DNA of 35,878 nt. Source: Flavobacteriales bacterium. GTDB taxonomy: Bacteria; Bacteroidota; Bacteroidia; Flavobacteriales_F; PHOS-HE28. Each line of letters begins with the position of its first letter. The stretch's first letter is position 1. This document shows, piece by piece, positions 1-7,013 of the stretch. A model generated the notes under the pieces. The model had not been told where the DNA came from. It worked only from the letters and a program-made list of their open reading frames with translations, and made no database searches. The stretch is taken from contig JAEUSV010000102.1 in assembly GCA_016788485.1 (NCBI GenBank), positions 1 to 35,878 of the forward strand. The letters are read 5' to 3'. Position numbers and translations under genes: made by a program.

Positions 1-88
1 CAACGGCGAGATCACCCCGGTGGACGAGCAGATGCTCAGCTTCCGCCGCGGCAGCTACTTCACCGCCGGTCTGAGCTACCGCTTCTGA
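1..88 (+). CDS. C-terminal end of an outer-membrane beta-barrel protein, probably a TonB-dependent receptor (partial)
   Basis: Only the last 28 codons are present; the reading frame enters at base 2 and stops with TGA at 86-88. The tail ends in alternating polar and aromatic residues, closing with ...YFTAGLSYRF, which is the terminal beta-strand signal (final aromatic residue) recognised by the BAM machinery. Such endings are typical of Bacteroidota TonB-dependent receptors, and a receptor would fit the beta-helix lipoprotein that follows on the same strand. The specific receptor class is inference, because neither plug nor barrel is visible. A GC-rich hairpin at 108-138 lies just downstream and may end its transcript. 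Confidence 0.6.
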   Translation, partial: NGEITPVDEQMLSFRRGSYFTAGLSYRF

Positions 89-107
89 AAGGCCTCCCCT
101 CTCCGCA

Positions 108-138
108 CGGACCCGGCCCAGCGATGGAGCCGGGTCCG
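108..138 (+). terminator. Hairpin after the receptor gene, possible terminator
   Basis: Perfect 10-bp inverted repeat, CGGACCCGGC (108-117) and GCCGGGTCCG (129-138), with an 11-base loop. It begins 19 bases after the receptor stop. No T-run follows, so if it terminates transcription it is not a classical intrinsic terminator. It separates the receptor gene from the repeat box at 142-158. Confidence 0.45.
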
Positions 139-141
139 CCG

Positions 142-158
142 CTTAACGAAAGCTTAAT
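142..158 (+). promoter_or_regulatory. PhoB/PhoP-like direct-repeat box (TTAAC repeats, 11-bp period)
   Basis: The sequence CTTAACGAAAGCTTAAT holds two half-sites, CTTAAC at 142-147 and CTTAAT at 153-158, exactly 11 bp apart. The same core, CTTAACG, recurs at 196-202, about five helical turns further down. Direct repeats with an 11-bp step are the usual target of OmpR/PhoB-family regulators, and TTAACA-like hexamers separated by 5 bases are the PhoP box of Bacillus. The box lies 84 bases before the lipoprotein start at 242. That this gene is phosphate-regulated is inference from the motif alone. Confidence 0.4.
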
Positions 159-241
159 GGAGCCGCACGATCACATGAGATCGGGCCAACACTGGCTTAA
201 CGATGGGGCGGTTGCTTCGCGGCCAGAAACAACCCATTGAG

Positions 242-1642
242 ATGAAGTTCCTCAAGACCCAAGCGCTGTCGTTCCTCCTGCTCGGCGCGATCGTGGCCGT
301 GATGCCGGCCTGCAAGAAGAAGGAAGGCTGCACCGACCCCGCCGCCAGCAACTACGACCCCGATGCGGAGGACAACTGCTGCTGCGAATACGCCACGCCC
401 AGCGACAAGGTCGTGATCGACCAGCCCATCGCCAGCAACACCACCTGGACCGCCGACAGGAAGTACCTGATCAAGGGCTTCGTGGAAGTGGAGGCCGGCG
501 CCACGCTCACCATCGAGGCCGGAACGAAGATCTTCGGCGACAAGGCCAGCAAAGGCACGCTGATCATCAACCGCGGCGCGCAACTGGTGGCCATCGGCAC
601 CGCCGCCTCACCGATCGTGTTCACCAGCAACGAGGCGCCCGGCGACCGCGCGCCCGGCGACTGGGGCGGTGTGATCGTGTGCGGCAAGGCCCCCGTGAAC
701 CTGCCCGGCGGCATCGGCGTGGTGGAAGGCGGCGTTGACGCTGTGTTCGGCGGCACCGATGCAGCGGACAACAGCGGTACGATGCAGTACGTGCGCATCG
801 AGTACCCCGGCATCGCCTTCACCCCCAACAACGAGATCAACGGCCTCACGCTCGCCGGTGTCGGCAGCGGCACCACCATCGACCACGTGCAGGTGAGCTA
901 CAGCGGCGACGACAGCTTCGAGTGGTTCGGCGGCACCGTGAACTGCAAGCACCTGGTGGCCTTCGCAGGCCTTGATGACGACTTCGACATGGACAACGGC
1001 TACAGCGGCAAGCTGCAGTTCTGCGTGGCCCTGCGCGACCCCGCCCAGGCGGACGTGAGCGGCAGCAACGGCCTGGAGCACGACAACGACGCCAGCGGCA
1101 GCGCCGCCACGCCGTACACCACGCCGGTGCTCTCCAACATCAGCATCTACGGTCCCCAGGCGACCCCCTCCACCACCATCAACAGCAACTTCAAGCGCAG
1201 CAACCACCTGCGCCGCAACACGCACAGCCGCGTGTTCAACAGCGTCTTCGCCGGCTTCCCGGTGGGCCTGCTGGTGGACGGCAGCGCCTGCGAGGCCAAC
1301 GCCGACGCCGGTGAGCTGAAGGTGAAGGACTGTGTGTACAGCGCCATGGGCACCCTCACCGCGGTGGCCAGCGGCAGCACCTGGGACATCACGGCGTGGT
1401 TCAATGCCAACGGCAACACCAGCTACACCGACAACGCGCAGCTCGGTGTGAACGATGCCTTCAACCTCAGCGCACCCGACTTCACCCTCGCCGGTGGCAG
1501 CCCGCTCGCCAGCGGCGCCTCCTTCAGCGACAGCGACCTGAACGACCCCTTCCTCTCCAACGTGAGCTACAAGGGCGCCTTCGGTTCGGACAACTGGACC
1601 GCCGCCTGGGCGAACTGGACGCCGCAGAACACCACCTACTAA
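242..1642 (+). CDS. Beta-helix lipoprotein with a Cys-rich CTDPAASNY-type motif (466 aa)
   Basis: Residues 1-24 form a lipoprotein signal (MKFLKTQ..., hydrophobic core, ending MPAC with Cys24 as lipidation site). An in-frame ATG at 203 would add 13 polar residues before this signal and sits against a TTAACG repeat, so 242 is preferred. Right after Cys24 comes a short Asp/Cys module, CTDPAASNYDPDAEDN followed by three cysteines and EY; the usual form in Bacteroidota secreted proteins ends DGSCEY, so this copy is altered. The remaining ~400 residues are rich in short beta-strand repeats with regularly placed Gly, Asn and Asp (for example GATLTIEAGTKI, GVGSGTTIDHVQVSYSGDD), which suggests a right-handed parallel beta-helix. 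Homologous lipoproteins are common in Bacteroidota, often beside TonB-dependent receptors; no enzymatic role is established to my knowledge. A strong hairpin follows the stop. Confidence 0.8.
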   Translation: MKFLKTQALSFLLLGAIVAVMPACKKKEGCTDPAASNYDPDAEDNCCCEYATPSDKVVIDQPIASNTTWTADRKYLIKGFVEVEAGATLTIEAGTKIFGDKASKGTLIINRGAQLVAIGTAASPIVFTSNEAPGDRAPGDWGGVIVCGKAPVNLPGGIGVVEGGVDAVFGGTDAADNSGTMQYVRIEYPGIAFTPNNEINGLTLAGVGSGTTIDHVQVSYSGDDSFEWFGGTVNCKHLVAFAGLDDDFDMDNGYSGKLQFCVALRDPAQADVSGSNGLEHDNDASGSAATPYTTPVLSNISIYGPQATPSTTINSNFKRSNHLRRNTHSRVFNSVFAGFPVGLLVDGSACEANADAGELKVKDCVYSAMGTLTAVASGSTWDITAWFNANGNTSYTDNAQLGVNDAFNLSAPDFTLAGGSPLASGASFSDSDLNDPFLSNVSYKGAFGSDNWTAAWANWTPQNTTY

Positions 1643-1664
1643 GGCGCACAGCGCGTTCCTCCTG

Positions 1665-1689
1665 CAGAAGGCCCCGACGGGGCCTTCTG
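1665..1689. terminator. Bidirectional intrinsic terminator between convergent genes
   Basis: Perfect 11-bp stem, CAGAAGGCCCC (1665-1675) and GGGGCCTTCTG (1679-1689), with a 3-base loop and TCGTTT after it on the plus strand. It lies between the stop of the beta-helix lipoprotein (1642) and the stop of the minus-strand membrane gene (1695), so it probably serves both. Confidence 0.8.
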
Positions 1690-1694
1690 TCGTT

Positions 1695-2150
1695 TCACGC
1701 GCTCCAGAGGCCCCGCATCACCGCCAGCACCACCGCGTAGCGCGCGGCCTTGCCCAGCAGCATCAGCAGGGCGGTGCCCCACAGGTGGGAGCGCATGAGC
1801 CCGAGGGCGATGGCGATGGGATCGCCAACCACCGGCAACCAGCACAGCAAGGCCGCCCAGGCGCCGTAGGGTCGTGCGCGTTCCTGCCATGCCAGCGCCC
1901 GCGCCGGGTCCGCACCGGTCCAGCGCGCCAGCGTGCGCAGGTCGCCCAGCCGGCCCAGCCCATAGCTGCTCATGCCGCCCAGCCAGTTGCCCAGGCTGGC
2001 TGCGGCCCACAGGCTGAACGTGGACCAGGGACCGAGCGCCATGGCCGCCAGCACGGCCTCCGAACTGAAAGGGAGGATGGTGGCCGCCACGAAGGCCGCC
2101 AGGAAGAGCCCCGGCAGGCCGAGCTCCTGCCACCAGGGTCCGAGGTCCAT
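1695..2150 (-). CDS. YqaA/DedA-like (SNARE-associated Golgi family) inner-membrane protein (151 aa)
   Basis: Small, very hydrophobic protein starting MDLGPWWQELGLPGLF. The stretch LAAFVAATILPFSSEAVLAAMALG resembles the first membrane segment of YqaA/DedA proteins, where a Pro-Phe-Ser-Ser-Glu pattern forms a re-entrant loop. It continues with a Gly-rich helix (LGNWLGGMSSYGLGRLG) and then the WLPVVGDPIAIALGLMR segment near residue 110 that is characteristic of YqaA. Length fits the short YqaA branch rather than DedA (about 200 aa). DedA relatives are linked to lipid-carrier flipping and membrane homeostasis; the exact role of YqaA is unknown. The frame stays open to 2426, but the 92 extra residues are Arg/Cys-rich and lie antisense to the neighbouring barrel gene, so the ATG at 2150 is chosen. 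It is divergent from the gene at 2221. Confidence 0.8.
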   Translation of the reverse strand: MDLGPWWQELGLPGLFLAAFVAATILPFSSEAVLAAMALGPWSTFSLWAAASLGNWLGGMSSYGLGRLGDLRTLARWTGADPARALAWQERARPYGAWAALLCWLPVVGDPIAIALGLMRSHLWGTALLMLLGKAARYAVVLAVMRGLWSA

Positions 2151-2220
2151 GCCCGCAAGGTATCCCTGCGAACGATGGCACAAGCTTTGACGTTCCACCA
2201 CCGCATCCACACCGACGGCC

Positions 2221-2940
2221 ATGGAACACCGCCGCCTCCTTACCGCCCTCGTCCTTGCCATCACCACCTCCTCGGCCACCCTGGCCCAACAGGACGACAC
2301 TGCTCCCCGGCGCCCCTTCCAAGGACGGCAGAGCACCTTGAGCGGCGGCCTGGAGTTGGCCGTTCCCGTTGGGGACTTCAACAACGTGTGGGGCCGGAAC
2401 TTCTGGGGCTTCAGCGCCAACTTCACCTACCCGGCCCGCCTGTTGCCCTTCGACTACGGCTTCGACTTCGGCTACGGTCGCATGGGCACCAACGAGGCCA
2501 CCATCACCGTGCAGCAGCCCGCGCCCAACGCAGCGGTGGAGGGCGACCTCACCGTGAGGAGCAAGGTGTACAGCTTCCTGGGCATGGTGCGTCTGCGGCC
2601 CATCAACGGACGCGTAAGCCCCTACATCGAAGGCCTTTTCGGCGCGCGGCAGTTCACCACCCGCAGCGACCTCACCATCGCCGATGGCAGTGCGCCCGAC
2701 AGCTGGGACCGCAACGCCAACGCCTGGACCGGCGCGTACGGCTGGGCCGCCGGCACCCTGGTGGGCTTCGGGCCGCAGTTCTACGTGGAAGGCCGCGTGG
2801 AACGCCTTTGGGGCGGGCGGGTGGAGTACGCCGACCCCGAGAGCATCGAGATCACCCCGGCGGGCGATGTCAGTTACGACAAGCTCGAATCGGCCACCGA
2901 TGTGGTGAACGTGCAGCTGGGCGTGGGCATCCGGTTCTGA
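2221..2940 (+). CDS. Outer-membrane beta-barrel protein (239 aa)
   Basis: Starts with a signal peptide (MEHRRLLTALVLAITTSSATLAQ, cleavage after about residue 22). The mature part alternates hydrophobic and polar residues with many aromatics and Gly, for example GGLELAVPVGDFNNVW, NFWGFSANFTYP and YIEGLFGARQF, and ends in a strand closing with ...GVGIRF, a terminal-Phe barrel signal. It looks like an 8- to 10-strand OmpW/OmpA-type barrel with a typical length for that group. Function is not recognisable. It is divergent from the YqaA-like gene; the 70-base gap holds AAGCTTTG at 2182-2189, one mismatch from the Bacteroidota TAnnTTTG box, about 30 bases before the ATG. No clear terminator follows, and purH begins 95 bases downstream. 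Confidence 0.75.
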   Translation: MEHRRLLTALVLAITTSSATLAQQDDTAPRRPFQGRQSTLSGGLELAVPVGDFNNVWGRNFWGFSANFTYPARLLPFDYGFDFGYGRMGTNEATITVQQPAPNAAVEGDLTVRSKVYSFLGMVRLRPINGRVSPYIEGLFGARQFTTRSDLTIADGSAPDSWDRNANAWTGAYGWAAGTLVGFGPQFYVEGRVERLWGGRVEYADPESIEITPAGDVSYDKLESATDVVNVQLGVGIRF

Positions 2941-3035
2941 CCGGCCAAGCCTGTTGGTAACTGTTGTGGAAAACCCGTTGACAGGCGCCGACGCCCCCCT
3001 GCATCCCCTGTAAACTTGCACAACCGCAGGGGGTT

Positions 3036-4568
3036 ATGCTGGAAGGTCAAAAGCGCATCCAGAGCGCGCTCATCTCAGTATTCAACAAGGACGGGCTGGA
3101 GCCCCTTATCCGGGAGCTCAACCGCTTGAACGTCAAGATATTCAGCACAGGAGGAACCCAGTCCTTCATCGAGGGGTTGGGCCTGCCCGTGACACCGGTG
3201 GAGGAGCTCACCGCCTACCCCAGCATCCTGGGCGGGCGGGTGAAGACGCTGCACCCCAAGATCTTCGGTGGCATCCTGGGCCGCCGGGGGCTGGAGAGCG
3301 ATGTGGCCCAGCTGGAGGAGTACGCCATCCCCCCGATCGACCTGGTGGTGGTGGACCTCTACCCCTTCGAGGCCACGGTGGCCGCCGGTGGCAGCGAGGC
3401 CGACATCATCGAGAAGATCGACATCGGCGGCATCAGCCTGATCCGCGCCGGTGCCAAGAACCACCGCGATGTGGTGATCGTGGCCGCGCAGGCCCAGTAC
3501 GGCGACCTGCTGCGCATCCTCCGCGACCAGGACGGCACCACCGTCCTCACCGAGCGCAAGCGACTGGCCGGCCTCGCCTTCGGGGTGAGCAGCCACTACG
3601 ACAGCGCCATCCACAACTGGTTCACCGGCGGTGAGGGCGAGCTGCGCGTGAGCGCCGGTCCGCGCCACGGTCTGCGGTACGGCGAGAACCCCCATCAGCC
3701 GGCCAGTTTCCACGGCGACCTGCACGGCCTGTTCGAACAGGTGCAGGGCAAGGAGCTCAGCTACAACAACCTGCTCGACCTCGATGCGGCGCTGGAACTG
3801 ATCGATGACCTCTCCACCATCAAGGGCGTGCCTTTCGCGATCCTGAAGCACAACAACGCCTGCGGCGCCGCCATCCGGCCCACGCTGAAGGAGGCCTGGG
3901 ACGCGGCGCTGGCCGGCGACCCGGTGAGCGCCTTCGGCGGTGTGCTCATCACCACCGCGCCCATCGACAAGGCCACGGCCGAGGCCATCGACACCATCTT
4001 CTTCGAGATCATCTGCGCGCCCGACTACGCCCCCGAAGCCTTGGAGGTACTGCGCCGGAAGAAGAACCGCATCATCCTGAAGCGGAAGCCCGCCCAACGC
4101 CCGGCCATGAAGGTGCGCACCGCGCTGAACGGCGTGCTGGTTCAGGCTCCGGACAGCGTGATCGACGGACCGGCGAACATGCGCACGGCCACGAGGAAGG
4201 CGCCCACGGCCACCGAGCAGCAGGACCTCGTGTTCGCCAACATCCTGGTGAAGCACACCAAGAGCAACGCCATCGTGCTGGCGAAGGACCTGCAGCTGCT
4301 GGCCAGCGGCACCGGGCAGACCAGCCGGGTGGACGCGCTGGAGCAGGCCATCGCCAAGGCGCGCAAGTTCAACTTCGACCTCCAGGGCGCCGTGATGGCC
4401 AGTGACGCCTTCTTCCCCTTCCCCGACTGCGTCGCCATCGCCCACTCCGCCGGCATCACGGCCATCGTGCAGCCCGGTGGCAGCATCAAGGACCAGGAGA
4501 GCATCGACGCCTGTGACGCGCAGGGCCAGGCCATGGTCATCACCGGCAACCGACACTTCAAACACTGA
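3036..4568 (+). CDS. purH: Bifunctional AICAR formyltransferase / IMP cyclohydrolase
   Basis: Catalyses the last two steps of purine synthesis: formylation of AICAR by 10-formyl-tetrahydrofolate, then ring closure to IMP, in the cytoplasm. The N-terminal MGS-like cyclohydrolase domain (about residues 1-200) shows SALISVFNKDGL, STGGT and GGRVKTLHPKIFGGIL. The transformylase domain contains LRYGENPHQ near 213-221, the catalytic Lys-His pair in KHNNACGAA (Lys271, His272), FFPFPD and a conserved C-terminal GGSIKDQESIDACD. The 510-residue length matches the family and the ATG gives the standard N-terminus. A TTGACA hexamer lies at 2978-2983 and TAAACTTG, one mismatch from TAnnTTTG, at 3011-3018, but they are too far apart to form one promoter. 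mreB starts 15 bases after the stop, so purH probably heads the shape operon. Confidence 0.97.
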   Translation: MLEGQKRIQSALISVFNKDGLEPLIRELNRLNVKIFSTGGTQSFIEGLGLPVTPVEELTAYPSILGGRVKTLHPKIFGGILGRRGLESDVAQLEEYAIPPIDLVVVDLYPFEATVAAGGSEADIIEKIDIGGISLIRAGAKNHRDVVIVAAQAQYGDLLRILRDQDGTTVLTERKRLAGLAFGVSSHYDSAIHNWFTGGEGELRVSAGPRHGLRYGENPHQPASFHGDLHGLFEQVQGKELSYNNLLDLDAALELIDDLSTIKGVPFAILKHNNACGAAIRPTLKEAWDAALAGDPVSAFGGVLITTAPIDKATAEAIDTIFFEIICAPDYAPEALEVLRRKKNRIILKRKPAQRPAMKVRTALNGVLVQAPDSVIDGPANMRTATRKAPTATEQQDLVFANILVKHTKSNAIVLAKDLQLLASGTGQTSRVDALEQAIAKARKFNFDLQGAVMASDAFFPFPDCVAIAHSAGITAIVQPGGSIKDQESIDACDAQGQAMVITGNRHFKH

Positions 4569-4583
4569 CACACCTCCACGCCC

Positions 4584-5612
4584 ATGGGCTGGTTCAACAG
4601 TTTCTTCACCCAGGAGATCGCGATCGACCTCGGCACGGCGAACACGCTGATCATCCATAACGACAAGGTCGTCGTCGACGAGCCCAGCATCGTGGCGGTG
4701 GACCGGTCGAGCGGCCGTGTGATCGCCATCGGGCGCCAGGCGCAGCAGATGCACGGCAAGACGCACGAGAACATCAAGACCGTGCGCCCGCTCCGCGACG
4801 GTGTGATCGCCGACTTCCAGGCCGCGGAGGAGATGATCAAGGGCATGATCCGCATGATCAACCCGGGGCGCCGCCTCTTCACGCCCAACCTGCGCATGGT
4901 GATCTGCATCCCCAGCGGCATCACCGAGGTGGAGAAGCGCGCGGTGCGCGACAGCGCCGAGCACGCCGGCGCCAAGGAGGTATACCTGATCCACGAACCC
5001 ATGGCCGCCGCCATCGGCATCGGCATCGACGTGGAGGAGCCCATGGGCAACATGATCATCGACATCGGCGGCGGCACCAGCGAGATCGCCGTGATCGCCC
5101 TGGGCGGCATCGTGTGCGACAAGAACATCCGCGTGGCCGGCGACGAGTTCACGCAGGACATCGAGGAATACATGCGCCGCCAGCACAACATCCTGGTGGG
5201 CGAGCGCACCGCCGAGCAGATCAAGATCGAGGTGGGCGCGGCCATGACCGAGCTCGACGATCCCCCCGCCGACTACGCGGTGCGCGGCCGCGACCTCATG
5301 ACCGGCATCCCCAAGGAGATCACGGTGACCTATAGCGAGATCGCGCAGGCGCTCGACAAGAGCATCAGCAAGATCGAGGAGGCCATCCTGGCCGCGCTGG
5401 AGAGCACGCCACCCGAGCTCAGCGCCGACATCTACAAGACCGGCATCTACATGGCCGGCGGCGGCGCGCTGCTGCGCGGTCTGGACAAGCGCATCAGCAT
5501 CAAGACCAAGCTCCCCGTGCACGTGGCGGAGGACCCCCTGCGCGCCGTGGCCCGTGGCACCGGCATCGCCCTGAAGAACATCGACCGCTTCCAGTTCCTG
5601 ATGCGCGAGTGA
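4584..5612 (+). CDS. mreB: Rod shape-determining actin homologue MreB
   Basis: Actin-like ATPase whose membrane-bound filaments guide lateral wall synthesis by the elongasome. The 342-residue length is typical. The phosphate-1 motif IDLGTANTLI is at residues 14-23, preceded by an amphipathic N-terminus (MGWFNSFFTQE) that would sit on the membrane. HEPMAAAIGIGI and the phosphate-2 motif IDIGGGTSEIAVI follow, and the adenosine motif YMAGGGALLRGLD is near residue 290. It starts 15 bases after purH and is followed by mreC after 43 bases. That gap contains two small inverted repeats (GGAGGC/GCCTCC at 5617-5633 and CCGGT/ACCGG at 5632-5645), which might lower read-through so that MreB is made in excess over MreC and MreD; this is inference. 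Confidence 0.98.
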   Translation: MGWFNSFFTQEIAIDLGTANTLIIHNDKVVVDEPSIVAVDRSSGRVIAIGRQAQQMHGKTHENIKTVRPLRDGVIADFQAAEEMIKGMIRMINPGRRLFTPNLRMVICIPSGITEVEKRAVRDSAEHAGAKEVYLIHEPMAAAIGIGIDVEEPMGNMIIDIGGGTSEIAVIALGGIVCDKNIRVAGDEFTQDIEEYMRRQHNILVGERTAEQIKIEVGAAMTELDDPPADYAVRGRDLMTGIPKEITVTYSEIAQALDKSISKIEEAILAALESTPPELSADIYKTGIYMAGGGALLRGLDKRISIKTKLPVHVAEDPLRAVARGTGIALKNIDRFQFLMRE

Positions 5613-5616
5613 CGTC

Positions 5617-5645
5617 GGAGGCCCCGTGCCTCCGGTGTGAACCGG
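5617..5645 (+). other. Two small overlapping hairpins between mreB and mreC
   Basis: GGAGGC (5617-5622) pairs with GCCTCC (5628-5633), and CCGGT (5632-5636) with ACCGG (5641-5645); the two share bases 5632-5633, so only one can form fully at a time. The position in the only sizeable gap inside the shape operon suggests a processing or attenuation site. No T-run follows, and mreC starts 10 bases later. Confidence 0.35.
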
Positions 5646-5655
5646 AGAACCAACC

Positions 5656-6495
5656 ATGCGCGACCTCCTCCGCTTCCTCTTCCGGATCCGCATCACCCTG
5701 CTCTTCCTGCTGCTCATGGGGATGGGGCTGGGCATGGTGGTGAACGGCAACGAGCATCACAAGGCGCAGGCCATCAGCAGCAGCAACTCCGTGATCGGCC
5801 GCATCTACGGCTGGCGCAGCAGCGTGGTGGAGTACGCCGGCCTGCGTGAAGAGAACCTCCGCCTCGCCCTGGAGATCGCCGCCCTGCGCGACCGCGACGC
5901 GCGGAGCCGCATCGCCGTGAAGGACAGCACCGGGGTCGTGCGCGACACGGTCACCCGCCAGCAGTACCGTTACATCACGGCGCGCGTGATCAACAGCACC
6001 GTGCAGAAGAAGCGGAACTACCTCACGCTCGACAAGGGCGAGCTGGCAGGCCTGCACAAGGACATGGGCGTGGTCGGTGCCAACGGCATCGTGGGCGTGG
6101 TGCGCGAGGTGTCTCCCCACTTCGCCCTTGTGATCAGCGTGCTCAGCAACGAGCTCGAGACCAGCGTGCAGCTCAAGCGTTCGGGCCATTTCGGCCTGCT
6201 CAAGTGGGACGACGAGGACCTCACCCCGCTCACCATCCGCATGACCGACGTGGCCAAGCACGTGCCCGTGGAGGTCGGCGACACCGTGGTGACACGCGGC
6301 GGCGACGGCATCTTCCCCGGCGGCATCCTCGTCGGCACCGTCATCGCCAAGGAGAACGACCCTGCCAGCAACTACCACACGATCACCATCAACCTCAGCG
6401 AGGACCTCTCGCGCAGCGGGTATGTGCACGTGGTGGACGACCTGCTGAAGCTCGAACAGGACTCCCTGCAGTCCAAGGCATCCCCGGACGAATGA
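5656..6495 (+). CDS. mreC: Rod shape-determining protein MreC
   Basis: Periplasmic scaffold of the elongasome that links MreB/MreD to PBP2 and RodA. It has a short basic cytoplasmic start (MRDLLRFLFRIR), one membrane helix (about residues 12-30, ITLLFLLLMGMGLGMVV), then a region around 55-85 (EYAGLREENLRLALEIAALRDRD) with coiled-coil heptad character, as in other MreC proteins. Two beta-barrel lobes follow, with the conserved GANGIVGVVREVSPHFALV segment and GDTVVTRGGDGIFPGGILVGTV near residues 210-230. The 279-residue length is normal for Bacteroidota. Its last codons overlap mreD by four bases (ATGA), indicating translational coupling. Confidence 0.95.
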   Translation: MRDLLRFLFRIRITLLFLLLMGMGLGMVVNGNEHHKAQAISSSNSVIGRIYGWRSSVVEYAGLREENLRLALEIAALRDRDARSRIAVKDSTGVVRDTVTRQQYRYITARVINSTVQKKRNYLTLDKGELAGLHKDMGVVGANGIVGVVREVSPHFALVISVLSNELETSVQLKRSGHFGLLKWDDEDLTPLTIRMTDVAKHVPVEVGDTVVTRGGDGIFPGGILVGTVIAKENDPASNYHTITINLSEDLSRSGYVHVVDDLLKLEQDSLQSKASPDE

Positions 6496-7013
6496 TCGGC
6501 ACCATCACCGCCAACCTGCTGCGCTTCGTGCTGCTGGTGCTCCTGCAGGCGCTGGTGCTCGACCAGCTCGACCTGGCCAACGGCTGGCTGGTGCCCTACC
6601 TCTACGTGCTCTTCATCCTGATGCTCCCCTTCGAGCTGCCCGACTGGGCGCAGCTGCTCGTGGGCGCGCTCACCGGACTGGTGATGGACCTGTTCACCAG
6701 CACGCCCGGCATGCACTTCACCGCGTGCGTGCTCATGGCCTACCTGCGTATCTGGATGCTGCGCGTGCTGCGCCCTCGCGACGGCTATGAGTTCGGACGG
6801 AGGCCCACCATCGCCGACATGGGGCTCGCCTGGTGGAGCACCTTCGCCGGCGTGCTCGTCCTCGCCCACCACCTCTGGCTGTTCCAGGTGGAGGTGGCCC
6901 GCTGGTCGGGCCTTGGCGGCACCCTGCTTCGCGCGCTCCTCAGCGCCACGTTCACCTTCGCCCTCTGCCTCCTGGCCCAGGCCCTCTTTTCACGCGCCAC
7001 CCGCCCGCGATGA
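6492..7013 (+). CDS. mreD: Rod shape-determining membrane protein MreD
   Basis: Hydrophobic 173-residue protein with five or six predicted membrane segments, starting MIGTITANLLRFVLLVLLQALVLDQL and including the conserved patch YLYVLFILMLPFELPDW and a GLVMDLFTSTPGMHFTACVLMAYLR segment typical of MreD. The start is the ATG overlapping the mreC stop (ATGA, 6492-6495); a longer frame from 6204 lies inside mreC and is a shadow. The stop overlaps the next start by four bases (7010-7013). MreD is needed with MreC for elongasome assembly; its mechanism is less well known than that of its partners. Confidence 0.92.
   Translation: MIGTITANLLRFVLLVLLQALVLDQLDLANGWLVPYLYVLFILMLPFELPDWAQLLVGALTGLVMDLFTSTPGMHFTACVLMAYLRIWMLRVLRPRDGYEFGRRPTIADMGLAWWSTFAGVLVLAHHLWLFQVEVARWSGLGGTLLRALLSATFTFALCLLAQALFSRATRPR

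Noticed and set aside
2978..3018. TTGACA followed by TAAACTTG as a promoter for purH
   Set aside because: The spacing of 27 bases is outside the usual range for either sigma-70 or Bacteroidota promoters, so it was mentioned only as sequence and not listed as a promoter.
1639..3021. A 460-codon minus-strand frame over the first barrel gene
   Set aside because: It is low-complexity and overlaps two supported genes in other frames; no domain is visible.
3075..5750. An 891-codon open frame on the minus strand under purH and mreB, and similar long antisense frames (for example 22093-25020 and 6785-8623)
   Set aside because: GC-rich genes leave the opposite strand free of stops. The products are His/Gly/Val/Arg-rich without domains, while the plus or minus partner gene is a well-conserved protein.
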